A stretch of 64,000 bases of DNA from Sulfurovum sp. (GTDB lineage: Bacteria; Campylobacterota; Campylobacteria; Campylobacterales; Sulfurovaceae). The notes beneath the pieces were generated by a model. That model had not been told where the DNA came from and made no database searches. It worked only from the letters and a program-made list of their open reading frames with translations. The stretch spans positions 110,461-174,460 of the forward strand of contig JAMOSB010000007.1 in the NCBI GenBank assembly GCA_027068485.1. Reading direction: 5' to 3'. The first letter of the stretch is position 1. Each line of letters starts with the position of its first letter. The translations under genes were made by a program, and so were the position numbers. This document shows positions 9,103 to 17,873 of the stretch, one piece after another.

Positions 9103-9593
9103 TTGAGCTGACTTGAGATGCCTAGCGTAACATGGTAGACGCTGTCACACTGCTGAGCTAGGTGTTGTCCGATGATCCCTGAGTAGTCGACAAAGCGACG
9201 TGTACTAGCCTCCATCGGGATGATACCCCCACTCACATCATTGAGGACAAAGACGATATCACTCTGACTCTGTGTGAGGTGTGTGATCTCTTGGAGTAGC
9301 GACTCGATAGGCTCATCGAGGCGGTTGAGGATGAGCATCGAGATACAGTCGATGAGGTAGCAGGCGTTGGGTTTGAGTAGTGGGCTAAGGGTGTGTGGCT
9401 CCTCTAGGGTATGGAATTGCTGCTTGCGTTGGTGTTGGTGTTGGGTGATGCGTTGTGCCATCTCCTCATCTCCATAGTGGTTGTCATAGGTGGCGATGTA
9501 GTAGGGGGTACGCCCTTGGGCGAGTGTGATGGCGTGTTGTTCGGCAAGGTGGCTCTTGCCAGACTTCTGCCCTCCATAGTAGAGGATCTTCAT
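9099..9593 (-). CDS. cobU: Bifunctional adenosylcobinamide kinase / guanylyltransferase
   Basis: Phosphorylates adenosylcobinamide and transfers GMP to it. The 164-residue protein has the P-loop GGQKSGKSH at the N-terminus and the HQHQRKQQFHTLEEP segment containing the His that carries GMP in CobU/CobP. NDVSGGIIP matches the conserved NEVG-type loop. Start and stop share ATGA overlaps with both neighbours (cobT-type upstream and the decarboxylase downstream), so it is inside a translationally coupled block. Confidence 0.93.
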   Translation of the reverse strand: MKILYYGGQKSGKSHLAEQHAITLAQGRTPYYIATYDNHYGDEEMAQRITQHQHQRKQQFHTLEEPHTLSPLLKPNACYLIDCISMLILNRLDEPIESLLQEITHLTQSQSDIVFVLNDVSGGIIPMEASTRRFVDYSGIIGQHLAQQCDSVYHVTLGISSQLK

Positions 9594-10654
9594 GGGCGTA
9601 AAAACTGCTCGACTTGTCGGGTGATCGCCTCTTTGGAGAGACCATTGAGCAGACCATACATCAACGCTCCGCCTGCTCCGACACCCTCTTTGGCTTCACC
9701 CTCATCATAGAGCTTGAGAGCGGGGTGGTCACTCAGAGCAAAGTCAAAGTCACTGTAGTAGGCGTTGATAGGGAAGTCAAGGAGTCTAAGGAGTCCTTGG
9801 ATATCACTCTGGCTATCCTCCGCGACCCACTTGGTGGTACACAGAGCGAGATTGTGGCTCTCTAGCTTGCCCCCCATATAGCGGACGATACTATTGACAA
9901 GGAGGAGTAGCCCCGCCATCTGTGTCCCTCCTGCGAGTACGATCTTGGTCGACTTGCCACTACTCCCCAAGATAAATCCTGCATTGAAGAGGAGCATATT
10001 GTCTGCGACGGCTCCCACACGCTCAAAGAGATCCTCTACCCCCTCAATACCCTTGAGGGCTTGGGCGATGGTCTGCTCTTTGATAGCGTTGGGGGCTTCA
10101 CGAAAGGAGCTACTAAACATCGCTTGGGCATCGTAGCCGAGTGCCTCCACCATCGCAGAGGCGGTAGTGGTACCCGCAGGGACAGACTCCCCCAAGATGA
10201 TGTACGCATCGGGTGCCTCATACGCCTTACCAAACGCCACCCCTTGCTCAAAGAGTCCCAACGCATCGATCTGGGCTCCTCGGTCGATACGCTCACTAGG
10301 TGTGATAGCAAAGTCGTGGCAGGTGAAGTAGTCGAGTTTGGGGGGGGTCGCCATCCCGAGATTGAGTAGCTCAATCGTCCCAAAGGGGCGAAGCAGATGT
10401 ACCGCACGGGTGAGGAGTGCGGGAGTCGGGACACCCTTGGGGGTCGTAGCGATATTGTCGATACTGCGTACCTCTCCCGTACAGAGAAACTCACTATCGA
10501 GTGTCGGTGTAAGGTGGATAAGCTCTGGGATACCCGCTTGGGTGATCCCCTCTATCTCAACGGTTTTGGTGGTGCTAAGTGCAAGTAAAAAAGTCGCTCT
10601 TTTTCCACGAAGCGACTCCGCAAAATCGATACTACCCTGTAGTGTTTTGATCAT
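9590..10654 (-). CDS. cobT: Nicotinate-nucleotide--dimethylbenzimidazole phosphoribosyltransferase family protein (CobT-type)
   Basis: Activates the lower-ligand base as alpha-ribazole phosphate. The 354-residue protein matches the CobT-family branch found in archaea, cyanobacteria and some other bacteria rather than the classic enterobacterial form. Seen are ITQAGIPELIHLTPTLDSEF, GESVPAGTTTASAM and LAGGTQMAGLL. The start is ATG 10654 with AAAGGGGAGAG just upstream; earlier in-frame starts lack this. It is the first gene of the cob operon. I see no cobalamin riboswitch in the 210 bases before it. The actual base used as lower ligand cannot be read from the sequence. Confidence 0.88.
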   Translation of the reverse strand: MIKTLQGSIDFAESLRGKRATFLLALSTTKTVEIEGITQAGIPELIHLTPTLDSEFLCTGEVRSIDNIATTPKGVPTPALLTRAVHLLRPFGTIELLNLGMATPPKLDYFTCHDFAITPSERIDRGAQIDALGLFEQGVAFGKAYEAPDAYIILGESVPAGTTTASAMVEALGYDAQAMFSSSFREAPNAIKEQTIAQALKGIEGVEDLFERVGAVADNMLLFNAGFILGSSGKSTKIVLAGGTQMAGLLLLVNSIVRYMGGKLESHNLALCTTKWVAEDSQSDIQGLLRLLDFPINAYYSDFDFALSDHPALKLYDEGEAKEGVGAGGALMYGLLNGLSKEAITRQVEQFLRP

Positions 10655-10864
10655 TATCTCTCCCCTTTGTATCATACAGATTTTGTTGAGCAAGAGCATA
10701 CCCAATCTACCCTTTAGATTCTTTTGTGGGGTGGGTAGCGTCTGTGCGTTTTGTGTTGTCGGTGTGTGAAATCTACAACTGTTATGATAAGTTTTTTCTC
10801 TCAGCTAGATTAGGATGCAACTTGAAACTTTCTAATAGCTACTGCCGTACCATTTTTGATTAGC
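10655..10864. other. Non-coding stretch upstream of the cob operon
   Basis: About 210 bases with no supportable gene. On the minus strand it should hold the promoter of the cob operon; a good ribosome binding site is present directly before cobT. I searched by eye for a B12-box-like element and a long cobalamin riboswitch fold and saw neither. Confidence 0.5.
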
Positions 10865-11674
10865 TCATTGGATTTGTTCAGTAACGCTATCCGCTACCCC
10901 TCTTAACCGCTCAAGAAGCTCCCCATAGTTTTGTTTGGCTAGGTAGCGGGTGGTGGTGTAGTAGAGTAGAGCGTAGTGGAGGTAGGGGGTGAAGTGGATG
11001 GGGGATAGGGGGGTGCCGTAGCTCTGGAGGAGGGTGTGGAGTTTGGGGCGGTGCAGTCTGCTTCCCTCAAAGCACCATGAGGAGGCGACAACGGCGAGGT
11101 CAAAGAGGAAATCCCCCTCACACGCCCCACTGAAGTCATAGACCCCACTGAGTCTACCCTCTTGAAACTTGGCATTGTCTACAAAGAGATCACCGTGGAT
11201 GATCCCGTCGTTGTGGAGGGTGATGTCGAGATGCTCCCATGCGTGGAGGAGTGGGGGGTAGTGGCTCTGCTTGATGAGTCTGTGGAGTCGATCTCTCCCA
11301 AAGCGTGGAGGGGTGGTGGAGGAGATCCCTTGGGTCTTGGTGTGCATCTGTTGCAAAAACTGCCCGATCTGCCTGATCTGCCCAAGGGTCGGGTGGTAGG
11401 GACTCTCCCCTGCTATCTGCGTATAGATGCCACAGAGCTGTCCTGCTATCTCAAAACTACTCTCTAGCTGAGGGACAGGGAGCGGGTGGAGGTGTCGTAG
11501 GAGGGACTGCTCTTGGGCAAGTGCCTCAGGGGAGTTAGACTCAAAGCACTTGAGTACCCATCGCTCACCAAGGAGATAGACCGTATCACTCACCCCATCG
11601 GTGGTGGGGATAAGGGGGTAGTGGCGGTAGGTGGGGGGGAGTTGTGTGGCGTGGAGTGGACGCTTGATACCCAT
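10865..11674 (-). CDS. thrB: Homoserine kinase type II (APH/ChoK fold phosphotransferase)
   Basis: A 269-residue aminoglycoside-phosphotransferase-fold kinase. The N-lobe lysine is in RWVLKCFES, the catalytic loop is IIHGDLFVDNAKF, the metal site YDFSGACEGDFLFDLA, followed by the WCFE segment that marks type II homoserine kinases (threonine synthesis) rather than antibiotic kinases. It follows kdsB by 7 bases on the same strand, with no good ribosome binding site, suggesting coupling to kdsB. A generic phosphotransferase call is the fallback. Confidence 0.75.
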   Translation of the reverse strand: MGIKRPLHATQLPPTYRHYPLIPTTDGVSDTVYLLGERWVLKCFESNSPEALAQEQSLLRHLHPLPVPQLESSFEIAGQLCGIYTQIAGESPYHPTLGQIRQIGQFLQQMHTKTQGISSTTPPRFGRDRLHRLIKQSHYPPLLHAWEHLDITLHNDGIIHGDLFVDNAKFQEGRLSGVYDFSGACEGDFLFDLAVVASSWCFEGSRLHRPKLHTLLQSYGTPLSPIHFTPYLHYALLYYTTTRYLAKQNYGELLERLRGVADSVTEQIQ

Positions 11675-11681
11675 CGTGGGC

Positions 11682-12401
11682 TTAGAGTCGGTGGTGCTTC
11701 AAGGCACGCTCAAGATCCTCTTGGGTGTCGATCCCGAAGCTCTCGGTGGCAACCTCACACATCGCAACCCTATAGCCGTGGTAGAGGGCACGGAGCTGTT
11801 CGAGCTTCTCGATCGATTCGAGTGGGGCAGGGGGGAGGCTACAGAAGAGGCGTAGGGAAGCGACGGTGAAACCATAGATCCCTAGATGTCCCTTGTAGTC
11901 ATCGAAGTGGTGATCTCTGGGGTAGGGGAGTTTGGAGCGTGAGAAGTAGAGGGCGTGATCTTTACTATCGGTGACGACTTTGACGATATTGGGATCATCG
12001 GCGTAGGGGTTGGAGATGGCTTTGTAGCAGGAGTTCATCATGATGGAGGGGTTGGTTTGATTGCGTTGGGTGAGGGTGTAGATCGCCTCGACCACCTCCA
12101 CCTCGATAAAGGGTTCATCGCCTTGGACATTGATGATGATCTCCTCATCGGCTAGTCCGAGTTGCTCGACTGCTTCATAGATACGATCGGTACCGCTCTG
12201 GTGTGTGGAGGCGGTCATGACAGCATCGATATTGTAGGTGTTGGCGATCTCTATGACCTCTTGGGAGTCGGTGGCGATGACGACACGGTCGATACTTGCG
12301 ACTGCCATAGCGGTGCGTACCACCATAGGCACCCCGCCAATATCAGCTAAGACTTTGTTGGGAAAACGGCTCGATCCGATGCGTGCAGGGATGATAATCA
12401 T
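11682..12401 (-). CDS. kdsB: 3-deoxy-manno-octulosonate cytidylyltransferase
   Basis: Makes CMP-Kdo for lipid A/core assembly in the cytoplasm. The 239-residue protein begins MIIIPARIGSSRFPNKVLADIGG, the nucleotide-binding signature of the family, and has NVQGDEPF and a GIYGF segment. Length is standard. It is divergent from hemH; the 79-base gap should contain both promoters. Confidence 0.97.
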   Translation of the reverse strand: MIIIPARIGSSRFPNKVLADIGGVPMVVRTAMAVASIDRVVIATDSQEVIEIANTYNIDAVMTASTHQSGTDRIYEAVEQLGLADEEIIINVQGDEPFIEVEVVEAIYTLTQRNQTNPSIMMNSCYKAISNPYADDPNIVKVVTDSKDHALYFSRSKLPYPRDHHFDDYKGHLGIYGFTVASLRLFCSLPPAPLESIEKLEQLRALYHGYRVAMCEVATESFGIDTQEDLERALKHHRL

Positions 12402-12449
12402 AGGGCAACCTTTTGGGTGTGATATAGAGGAATTTTACACTCTCTATGC

Positions 12450-12455
12450 TAAAAT
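12450..12455 (+). promoter_or_regulatory. -10 box of hemH
   Basis: TAAAAT, preceded by a T-rich stretch and no clear -35, lies 25 bases before hemH ATG. AAGGGGG follows as ribosome binding site. It is in the divergent kdsB/hemH gap. Confidence 0.5.
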
Positions 12456-12480
12456 AGCAACCCTAAAGAAGGGGGTACCT

Positions 12481-13425
12481 ATGCAAAAGAGCAAAAAAGC
12501 ACTACTACTACTCAATATGGGTGGACCAAACAATATCGCAGAGGTGGAGCTCTTCTTGCGTAATATGTTTGCAGATAGACATATCTTGACGATGCACCCC
12601 TATCTGCGTCGCTTTGTCGCTACTATCATCATCTCAAAACGCCTCGAAGATGTCAAAGCCAACTACCAACTCCTCGGAGGCAAATCCCCCCTCCCTCAGC
12701 TCACTGAGGAGCTGATCGCCAAGCTTAAACCCCATCTGGATATGCCTATCTACCCTGCGATGCGGTATGTGCCACCCTTTGCCAATGAGGCACTTGAGGC
12801 GTGTCGTAGAGAGGGGGTAGAGGAGCTGATACTCTTCCCGATGTATCCACAGTACTCCACGACGACGACCCTCTCCTCTGTAGAGGATATAGAGCAGTGG
12901 TGTGAGCAGATGGACTACCACCCTAAGCGTACCCTTATTGACCCCTACTATGATGCCTATGGCTATATCGAAGCCTCTTGTGAGCAGATTATCAAGGCGA
13001 TGGAGGGGGAGGATACCCAGAGCTACGACCTACTCCTCTCTGCCCATGGACTCCCGATGAGTATCATCAAGGCGGGTGATCCCTACCAGAATCAAGTCGA
13101 AGCCAACGCCTCCGCGATCAAGATCTATCTCCATGAGCGTGGGGTGAAGTTTCACGATATCAAGTTGGTCTATCAGTCCAAGGTCGGCTCCTCTGCGTGG
13201 CTAGAACCCAACCTTGTCGATGTCCTACGCAACCCTACCCACCGCAAGGTACTCCTCTATCCACTCGCCTTCACCCTTGACAACTCTGAGACGGTGTTTG
13301 AGCTAGAGATAGAGCATCGAGAGATCGCCCAGAAGATCAAGTATGAGAGCTACCGTGTCGCATCGTGTCTGAATGCCAGTGAGAAGTTTGTCGACTTTAT
13401 CGTGGAGCGTGTGCGTGAAGCGTGA
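12481..13425 (+). CDS. hemH: Ferrochelatase
   Basis: Inserts iron into protoporphyrin IX, last step of haem synthesis. The 314-residue protein has LLNMGGP at the N-terminus, the catalytic-region LLSAHGLPMSI with conserved His, and the C-terminal DNSETVFELEIEH acidic segment. The start is ATG 12481 with AAGAAGGGGG upstream; the longer open frame before it overlaps kdsB antisense. It overlaps the vanZ-like gene by 11 bases. hemL at 55 kb belongs to the same pathway. Confidence 0.96.
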   Translation: MQKSKKALLLLNMGGPNNIAEVELFLRNMFADRHILTMHPYLRRFVATIIISKRLEDVKANYQLLGGKSPLPQLTEELIAKLKPHLDMPIYPAMRYVPPFANEALEACRREGVEELILFPMYPQYSTTTTLSSVEDIEQWCEQMDYHPKRTLIDPYYDAYGYIEASCEQIIKAMEGEDTQSYDLLLSAHGLPMSIIKAGDPYQNQVEANASAIKIYLHERGVKFHDIKLVYQSKVGSSAWLEPNLVDVLRNPTHRKVLLYPLAFTLDNSETVFELEIEHREIAQKIKYESYRVASCLNASEKFVDFIVERVREA

Positions 13426-13771
13426 TCTCACTTCTCTCTGGAGGCTAGGGTTTTGGGTGGCACTTGTTGTGAGCTACACCCTCGCCCTTCTCCCCCAAGA
13501 GATGGCACCACAGATCGGGAGACTCTCGGACAAGACCATACACTTCTACGCCTTTGGAGTCTTGACACTTCTACTCTGGTTTGCCTATCGTCTCCGCTAT
13601 AGAGTGGTGGCGGTGTGGCTCTTGGGTTATGCGGTGCTGATAGAACTCTCTCAGTACTTCACCGCCAACCGTAGTGCGGAGGTACTGGATGTGGTAGCCG
13701 ATGTGATAGGGATAGGGATGGGTGTGGCGGTGCTTCGCATTGTTGGGCAGATTGGGGGGCGTGATGGTTGA
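13415..13771 (+). CDS. VanZ-family membrane protein
   Basis: A 118-residue hydrophobic protein with about four helices and the family features DKTIHFYAFGVLTLLLW, a short ELSQYF segment and VLDVVADVIGIGMG. VanZ-like proteins are small inner-membrane proteins of unclear function. The start is chosen as GTG 13415 (VKRDLTSLW) because GGAG lies 7 bases before it; it overlaps hemH by 11 bases. Its end overlaps yigZ by 8 bases. Confidence 0.8.
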   Translation: MKRDLTSLWRLGFWVALVVSYTLALLPQEMAPQIGRLSDKTIHFYAFGVLTLLLWFAYRLRYRVVAVWLLGYAVLIELSQYFTANRSAEVLDVVADVIGIGMGVAVLRIVGQIGGRDG

Positions 13772-14330
13772 GATCGCTGAGGCGTGTGTCGCCACTACGG
13801 AGGTCAAACGATCGAAGTTTATCGCTCACCTTGTCCCTATCGATGCCTACAAAGGACTCCAAGATCAGCTCAAAGCCCAACACCCCAAAGCCCGCCATGT
13901 CGTCTATGCGTTGCGGTATCTCAACACCTACGATCAGATCGTAGAGAATAGCTCCGATGATGCTGAACCCAAAGGGTGTGCAGGACTCCCCGCACTCAAT
14001 GTCCTCAGAGGGGAGGAGCTGATCAACTGTGCGGTGCTAATCGTACGGTACTTTGGAGGGATCAAGCTAGGGACAGGGGGGATGGTACGAGCCTACGCCA
14101 AATCCACCCAAGCCGTCATCGCCCAAGCCAAACTCCTCTCCTATGAGAAGCAAACCACCCACACCTTTGAGAGTAGCTACCGCGAGGTCAACAAAATCCT
14201 CCACCGCCTCAAACAACTCGACCTCACCCACTACGAACGAGAGTTTGGCACCCACGGTGTCACTTGGCACCTTAAAGGAAGCGAGCGTGCGATAGAGGCA
14301 TTTGGTGAGGATTACCCTACCAAGGTATAA
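13764..14330 (+). CDS. yigZ: YigZ/IMPACT-family protein
   Basis: A 188-residue soluble protein with the UPF0029/IMPACT N-terminal domain: KRSKFIAHLVPI, SDDAEPKGCAGLPALNVL and IVRYFGGIKLGTGGMVRAYA are the diagnostic segments. The second half matches the small C-terminal ferredoxin-like domain. Family members are linked to translation regulation but the biochemical role in bacteria is unsettled. The start is ATG 13764 inside the vanZ-like stop region. Last gene of the hemH run. Confidence 0.92.
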   Translation: MVEIAEACVATTEVKRSKFIAHLVPIDAYKGLQDQLKAQHPKARHVVYALRYLNTYDQIVENSSDDAEPKGCAGLPALNVLRGEELINCAVLIVRYFGGIKLGTGGMVRAYAKSTQAVIAQAKLLSYEKQTTHTFESSYREVNKILHRLKQLDLTHYEREFGTHGVTWHLKGSERAIEAFGEDYPTKV

Positions 14331-14503
14331 CGGTTAAATGACCGCTAGGATACTTATTCTACAAGAGCTTATGAGAATGTTTTGATTGGGGATAATCTGA
14401 GCTTTGCCAATGCACGGTTTGCTTAGATGGTTTTTTTAGGAGTTGAAAGTTCAGCTTAGCTCTGTTGTACTAGTGGGTTGAATTTAGGAGGATAGAATAG
14501 AAG

Positions 14504-14580
14504 TGGTGGGTCCTCGGGGACTCGAACCCCGGACCACTCGGTTATGAGCCGAGTGCTCTAACCAGCTGAGCTAAAGACCC
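14504..14580 (-). tRNA. tRNA with CAU anticodon, probably tRNA-Ile2 (lysidine type)
   Basis: A complete 77-base cloverleaf with encoded CCA. The acceptor stem GGGTCTT pairs with GAGGACCC-side bases, the anticodon arm is CTCGG-CTCATAA-CCGAG, and the T loop is GTTCGAGTC. The CAU anticodon fits elongator Met or Ile2. The body (TTTAGCTCAGCTGGTTAGAGCA and GGCTCATAACC) is closer to what I recall of bacterial Ile2 tRNAs. It is not the initiator, which is at 60.8 kb. It lies 17 bases downstream of rodA's stop, i.e. after rodA in the opposite sense of reading the plus strand. Confidence 0.85.
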
Positions 14581-14597
14581 ATCTTTAAGAGTGCTGA

Positions 14598-15731
14598 TTA
14601 CTCTTTCGAAATCATGGTTAGTTTCGAGTCAGAATTATATCGACCATAATCTTTGAAAGCGATTAAATTTTGTAAAATACCGAAGATGACAGCAAAGATA
14701 ATAAATGATGTCCCCCCATGACTAAACATCGGTAGTGGAAGCCCCACCACGGGAGCAAGACCGATGATCATATAGATATTGACTCCCATATAGACAAAGA
14801 GTAAAAACGCCAAGCCAGAGGAGAAGGCTTTGATGAGATAGTCTGTGGCGTACTTGGCGGAGATATAGAGGAGGTTGAAGATGAGGAGGATATAGAGGGT
14901 GATGACCCCCACCATCCCCTTAAATCCAAATCGCTCTCCAAGATAGGCGAAGATGAAGTCTGTGGAGGCGACGGGTAGGAAGTTGAGTTGGGTCTGGGTG
15001 GCATCGTGTTTGCTTTTGCCCTCTAGCCCACCAGAACCAATGGCGATAAGGGCTTGTTGGACTTGGTAACTGGGTTTGTTGAGGGCATCTTGGATACGGA
15101 CTTTTTGGTAGGGTTTGAGTCCATACTCATAGAGTAGAGGGGCTCCTGCTCCTGCGAGAAGGGAGAGGGTGAGCCAGATCTTCCAGTTGATCCCTACGAT
15201 AAACAGTACACCATATCCCGCGATGAGTAGCACCAGTGCGGTACCTAGGTCAGGCTCTTTGGCGATGATGATAAAGGGGATGATAATCACCACCGAGAGC
15301 TTGATAAAGCTCCAGAGATTGTAGCCTTTGGGTGGGGGTGGGTTTTGGTGGATGAGATGTCCTAGCATCATAATGACGGCGACCTTGATAAACTCTGAGG
15401 GCTGTATGGTGATACCGATCCCTGGTATCTCTATCCAGCGTTGAGCTCCTAAGATCGTCTTGCCGACAAACTCTACTGCGATGAGTAGGGTGAGATTGGC
15501 GAGGTAGAAGATCGGGACAAACCACCAGATGATAATCCGCCACGGGATAAACGCCGAGACAAAAAACGCCAACGAGGCGATGGCATAGTAGACCATCTGC
15601 TTATGGTAGAGTGCGGGGTTGATCTCATAGACGAGGTAGGAGGAGATAACAAAAAGGGGGATAACCTGTATCATCAGCAGGTAGGAGAAGTGCTTTAAGA
15701 TGCGTTTATCAAAGTCATACCAAGCATCCAT
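14598..15731 (-). CDS. rodA: Rod-shape-determining peptidoglycan glycosyltransferase RodA
   Basis: SEDS-family inner-membrane glycosyltransferase for cell elongation. The 377-residue protein is polytopic and has the SEDS signature regions: GAQRWIEIPGIGITIQPSEFIKVA-type stretch in the first half, KEPDLGTALVLL, AIGSGGLEGKS, FLPVASTDFIFAYLGERFG and the C-terminal PLPMFSHGGTSFI. The RodA branch is favoured over FtsW by the short N-terminus and isolated location away from division genes. Confidence 0.92.
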   Translation of the reverse strand: MDAWYDFDKRILKHFSYLLMIQVIPLFVISSYLVYEINPALYHKQMVYYAIASLAFFVSAFIPWRIIIWWFVPIFYLANLTLLIAVEFVGKTILGAQRWIEIPGIGITIQPSEFIKVAVIMMLGHLIHQNPPPPKGYNLWSFIKLSVVIIIPFIIIAKEPDLGTALVLLIAGYGVLFIVGINWKIWLTLSLLAGAGAPLLYEYGLKPYQKVRIQDALNKPSYQVQQALIAIGSGGLEGKSKHDATQTQLNFLPVASTDFIFAYLGERFGFKGMVGVITLYILLIFNLLYISAKYATDYLIKAFSSGLAFLLFVYMGVNIYMIIGLAPVVGLPLPMFSHGGTSFIIFAVIFGILQNLIAFKDYGRYNSDSKLTMISKE

Positions 15732-15814
15732 ACACCCACTCCTCTTTTTTTGCTAATTATAGCAAAAAACCTATTTGAGGAGGTGTAGTGGGTGGTTTAT
15801 GAGTCTGATAGGGC

Positions 15815-16522
15815 TTACTTAAAGGTGTCTGCGTTGGTGTCACACTGTAGGGTAAGGGTGTAGAGCCACTGATGGAGAGGAAACATCGCTTGGTAGATCT
15901 GGAAGTTTCGCTCTACAATCGCTTCGGAGTGGAAGACCGTATCAGGGGTGAAGGTGGTGTAGGCGTAGATACTCCCCATGAGGTAGAGATAGCTGTGGCT
16001 ATCGCTCTTGTCGCATCCGCGTGGCATGCGTTTGTACTTGGGGAGGGGGAGTTGGTAGCCTTGGGCTTGGAGAGTGGTGAGGAGGGTGTGAAGCTCCCTG
16101 CGTCGTGCGTCGTTTTGGATATAGGCACGGTAGGTCTTGAGTAGGGTGGGTTTGAAGTTGCGGATACCCACTGAGACAAAGACCTCAAAGGGGTCGTAGT
16201 GCATATAGAAGCTACTACTCTGCATACGGTGTCCACTCCCCTCCCAAAATATCACCCCAATACGGCTCTTGATCGGCTCAGTGGGGTGGAGTCGGGCATC
16301 ACGGTAGATACGAAAGAGCGACTGGGTACTCTTGGGACTTGCGTGGATGGTGGGGACGAGTATCTGGAGGTACTCCCCCATCTCACGGACATAGGCAGTG
16401 TTGGGGGCGAGGATGACGCGGTTGTACTCCTCTCGATGAGCCTCTAGCCACGCTTTGGAGTTGTTGGCGATGATCTGCTCCAAAAATACCAGACCCGCTT
16501 TGGGAAATCCTTGAAACTCCAT
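15815..16522 (-). CDS. DUF2461 family protein
   Basis: A 235-residue soluble protein of the DUF2461 family. Typical segments are FPKAGLVFLEQIIANNSKAW near the start (FLxxLxxNNxxxWF pattern), RIYRDARLHPTEPIKSRIGV and FYMHYDPFEVFVSVGI. Function is unknown. It overlaps the upstream polyamine dehydrogenase gene by TAATG, implying cotranslation; whether this reflects a shared role is unknown. Confidence 0.8.
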   Translation of the reverse strand: MEFQGFPKAGLVFLEQIIANNSKAWLEAHREEYNRVILAPNTAYVREMGEYLQILVPTIHASPKSTQSLFRIYRDARLHPTEPIKSRIGVIFWEGSGHRMQSSSFYMHYDPFEVFVSVGIRNFKPTLLKTYRAYIQNDARRRELHTLLTTLQAQGYQLPLPKYKRMPRGCDKSDSHSYLYLMGSIYAYTTFTPDTVFHSEAIVERNFQIYQAMFPLHQWLYTLTLQCDTNADTFK

Positions 16523-17742
16523 TAGGCTCTGACTTCTCTATCCTCATCTGCCCCTAGCTCCATCACCTGCCACGGGAGTCCCTGTTTGTTGAGCTCTTCC
16601 ATAAAGGGATCAGGATCAAACTGCTCCATATTGAAGACCCCTTTGCCTTGCCACTTGCCCTCTAGCATCAGCTTGGCACCAATCATCGCAGGAACTCCTG
16701 TGGTGTAGCTCACCCCTTGACTCTCTACCTCTGCGTAGCACTGCTCATGGTCGCTAACTTGGTAGATATAGATGGTGCGGGGTTTTCCCTCTTTGATCCC
16801 TTTGGCAAAGATACCGATATTGGTCTTGCCTCTGGTGCGTTCGCCTAGGCTTGCGGGGTCGGGGAGGAGGGTTGCGAGGAACTCCATCGGGACGATCTTC
16901 ATCCCCTTATGCTCCACCTCTTGGATACCGAGCATTCCGACATTCTCTAGGCACTTCATATGGGTAAGGTAGCTCTCCCCAAAGGTCATAAAGAAGCGGA
17001 TGCGTTTGAGTCCTTTGATGTGCTTGACGAGTGACTCCATCTCCTCATGGTAGAGTAGATAGCTATCTTTGGCTCCGATCTCAGGGTAGTCCCACACCTG
17101 TTTGATCGCCATGGGTTCACTCTCTATCCACTCACCTTCTTCCCAGTATCGCCCCTTGGCACTCACCTCTCTGAGGTTGATCTCAGGGTTGAAGTTGGTT
17201 GCGAAGGGGTAGCCGTGATCACCCGCATTGCAGTCGAGGATATCGATGGTGTGGATCTCATCAAAGTAGTGCTTTTGGGCGTAGGCACAGAAGACATTGG
17301 TCACCCCTGGATCAAACCCACTCCCTAACAGTCCCATGATATTGCTCTTGCGAAACTCCATATCTCTTGCCCACTGCTCTTTGTACTCAAACTTCGCCGT
17401 GTCGGGGTGTTCGTAGTTGGCGGTATCGAGGTAGTCTATCTGCATCTGCTCACACGCATCCATGATGGTGAGGTCTTGGTAGGGGAGTGCAACATTGATG
17501 ACGATAGAGGCACCTGTAGAGGCGATGAGTGTTTTGAGCTGAGGGATAGAGTCGGCATCGACTTGAGCCGTGGCGATGGTGACTCCTACCTTCTGCTCGA
17601 TAGCGTGGGCGATACGGTCACACTTGCTTAGGGTGCGACTCGCGAGGGTGATATCCCCAAAAGTTTCATGGTTCATCGCACACTTAAAGGCGACGACATT
17701 ACCAACACCACCCGCTCCAATAATGAGGGTTTTTTTAGACAT
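16522..17742 (-). CDS. Saccharopine dehydrogenase-like carboxynorspermidine/carboxyspermidine dehydrogenase
   Basis: A 406-residue enzyme with an N-terminal Rossmann fold (TLIIGAGGVGNVVAFKCA) and the saccharopine-dehydrogenase-like catalytic part (GSGFDPGVTNVFCAYA, IDILDCNAGDHG). This branch in Campylobacterota and Vibrio condenses aspartate semialdehyde with a diamine in the alternative spermidine/norspermidine pathway. The start ATG 17742 has AAGGAGT-like sequence upstream. SpeA at 22.7-24.6 kb supports active polyamine synthesis; the decarboxylase partner is not in this window. Confidence 0.85.
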   Translation of the reverse strand: MSKKTLIIGAGGVGNVVAFKCAMNHETFGDITLASRTLSKCDRIAHAIEQKVGVTIATAQVDADSIPQLKTLIASTGASIVINVALPYQDLTIMDACEQMQIDYLDTANYEHPDTAKFEYKEQWARDMEFRKSNIMGLLGSGFDPGVTNVFCAYAQKHYFDEIHTIDILDCNAGDHGYPFATNFNPEINLREVSAKGRYWEEGEWIESEPMAIKQVWDYPEIGAKDSYLLYHEEMESLVKHIKGLKRIRFFMTFGESYLTHMKCLENVGMLGIQEVEHKGMKIVPMEFLATLLPDPASLGERTRGKTNIGIFAKGIKEGKPRTIYIYQVSDHEQCYAEVESQGVSYTTGVPAMIGAKLMLEGKWQGKGVFNMEQFDPDPFMEELNKQGLPWQVMELGADEDREVRA

Positions 17743-17873
17743 AAGAACTCCTTGAAAATAAAACAAATTGTAGCATAATAAGATGCTAGCAGATAGGTTA
17801 AAATAGTATTAATAGGAGGAACTCTCACAAAAATCTACTATAATAACACTATATTAAAAACTATGGATAGATT

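Noticed and set aside
10655..10864. Cobalamin riboswitch before the cob operon
   Set aside because: No B12-box-like core or matching stems seen by eye in these bases.
11159..11467. Plus-strand frame inside the homoserine kinase gene
   Set aside because: Antisense to the catalytic loop codons of the kinase; GC-rich codon positions create open shadow frames throughout this region.
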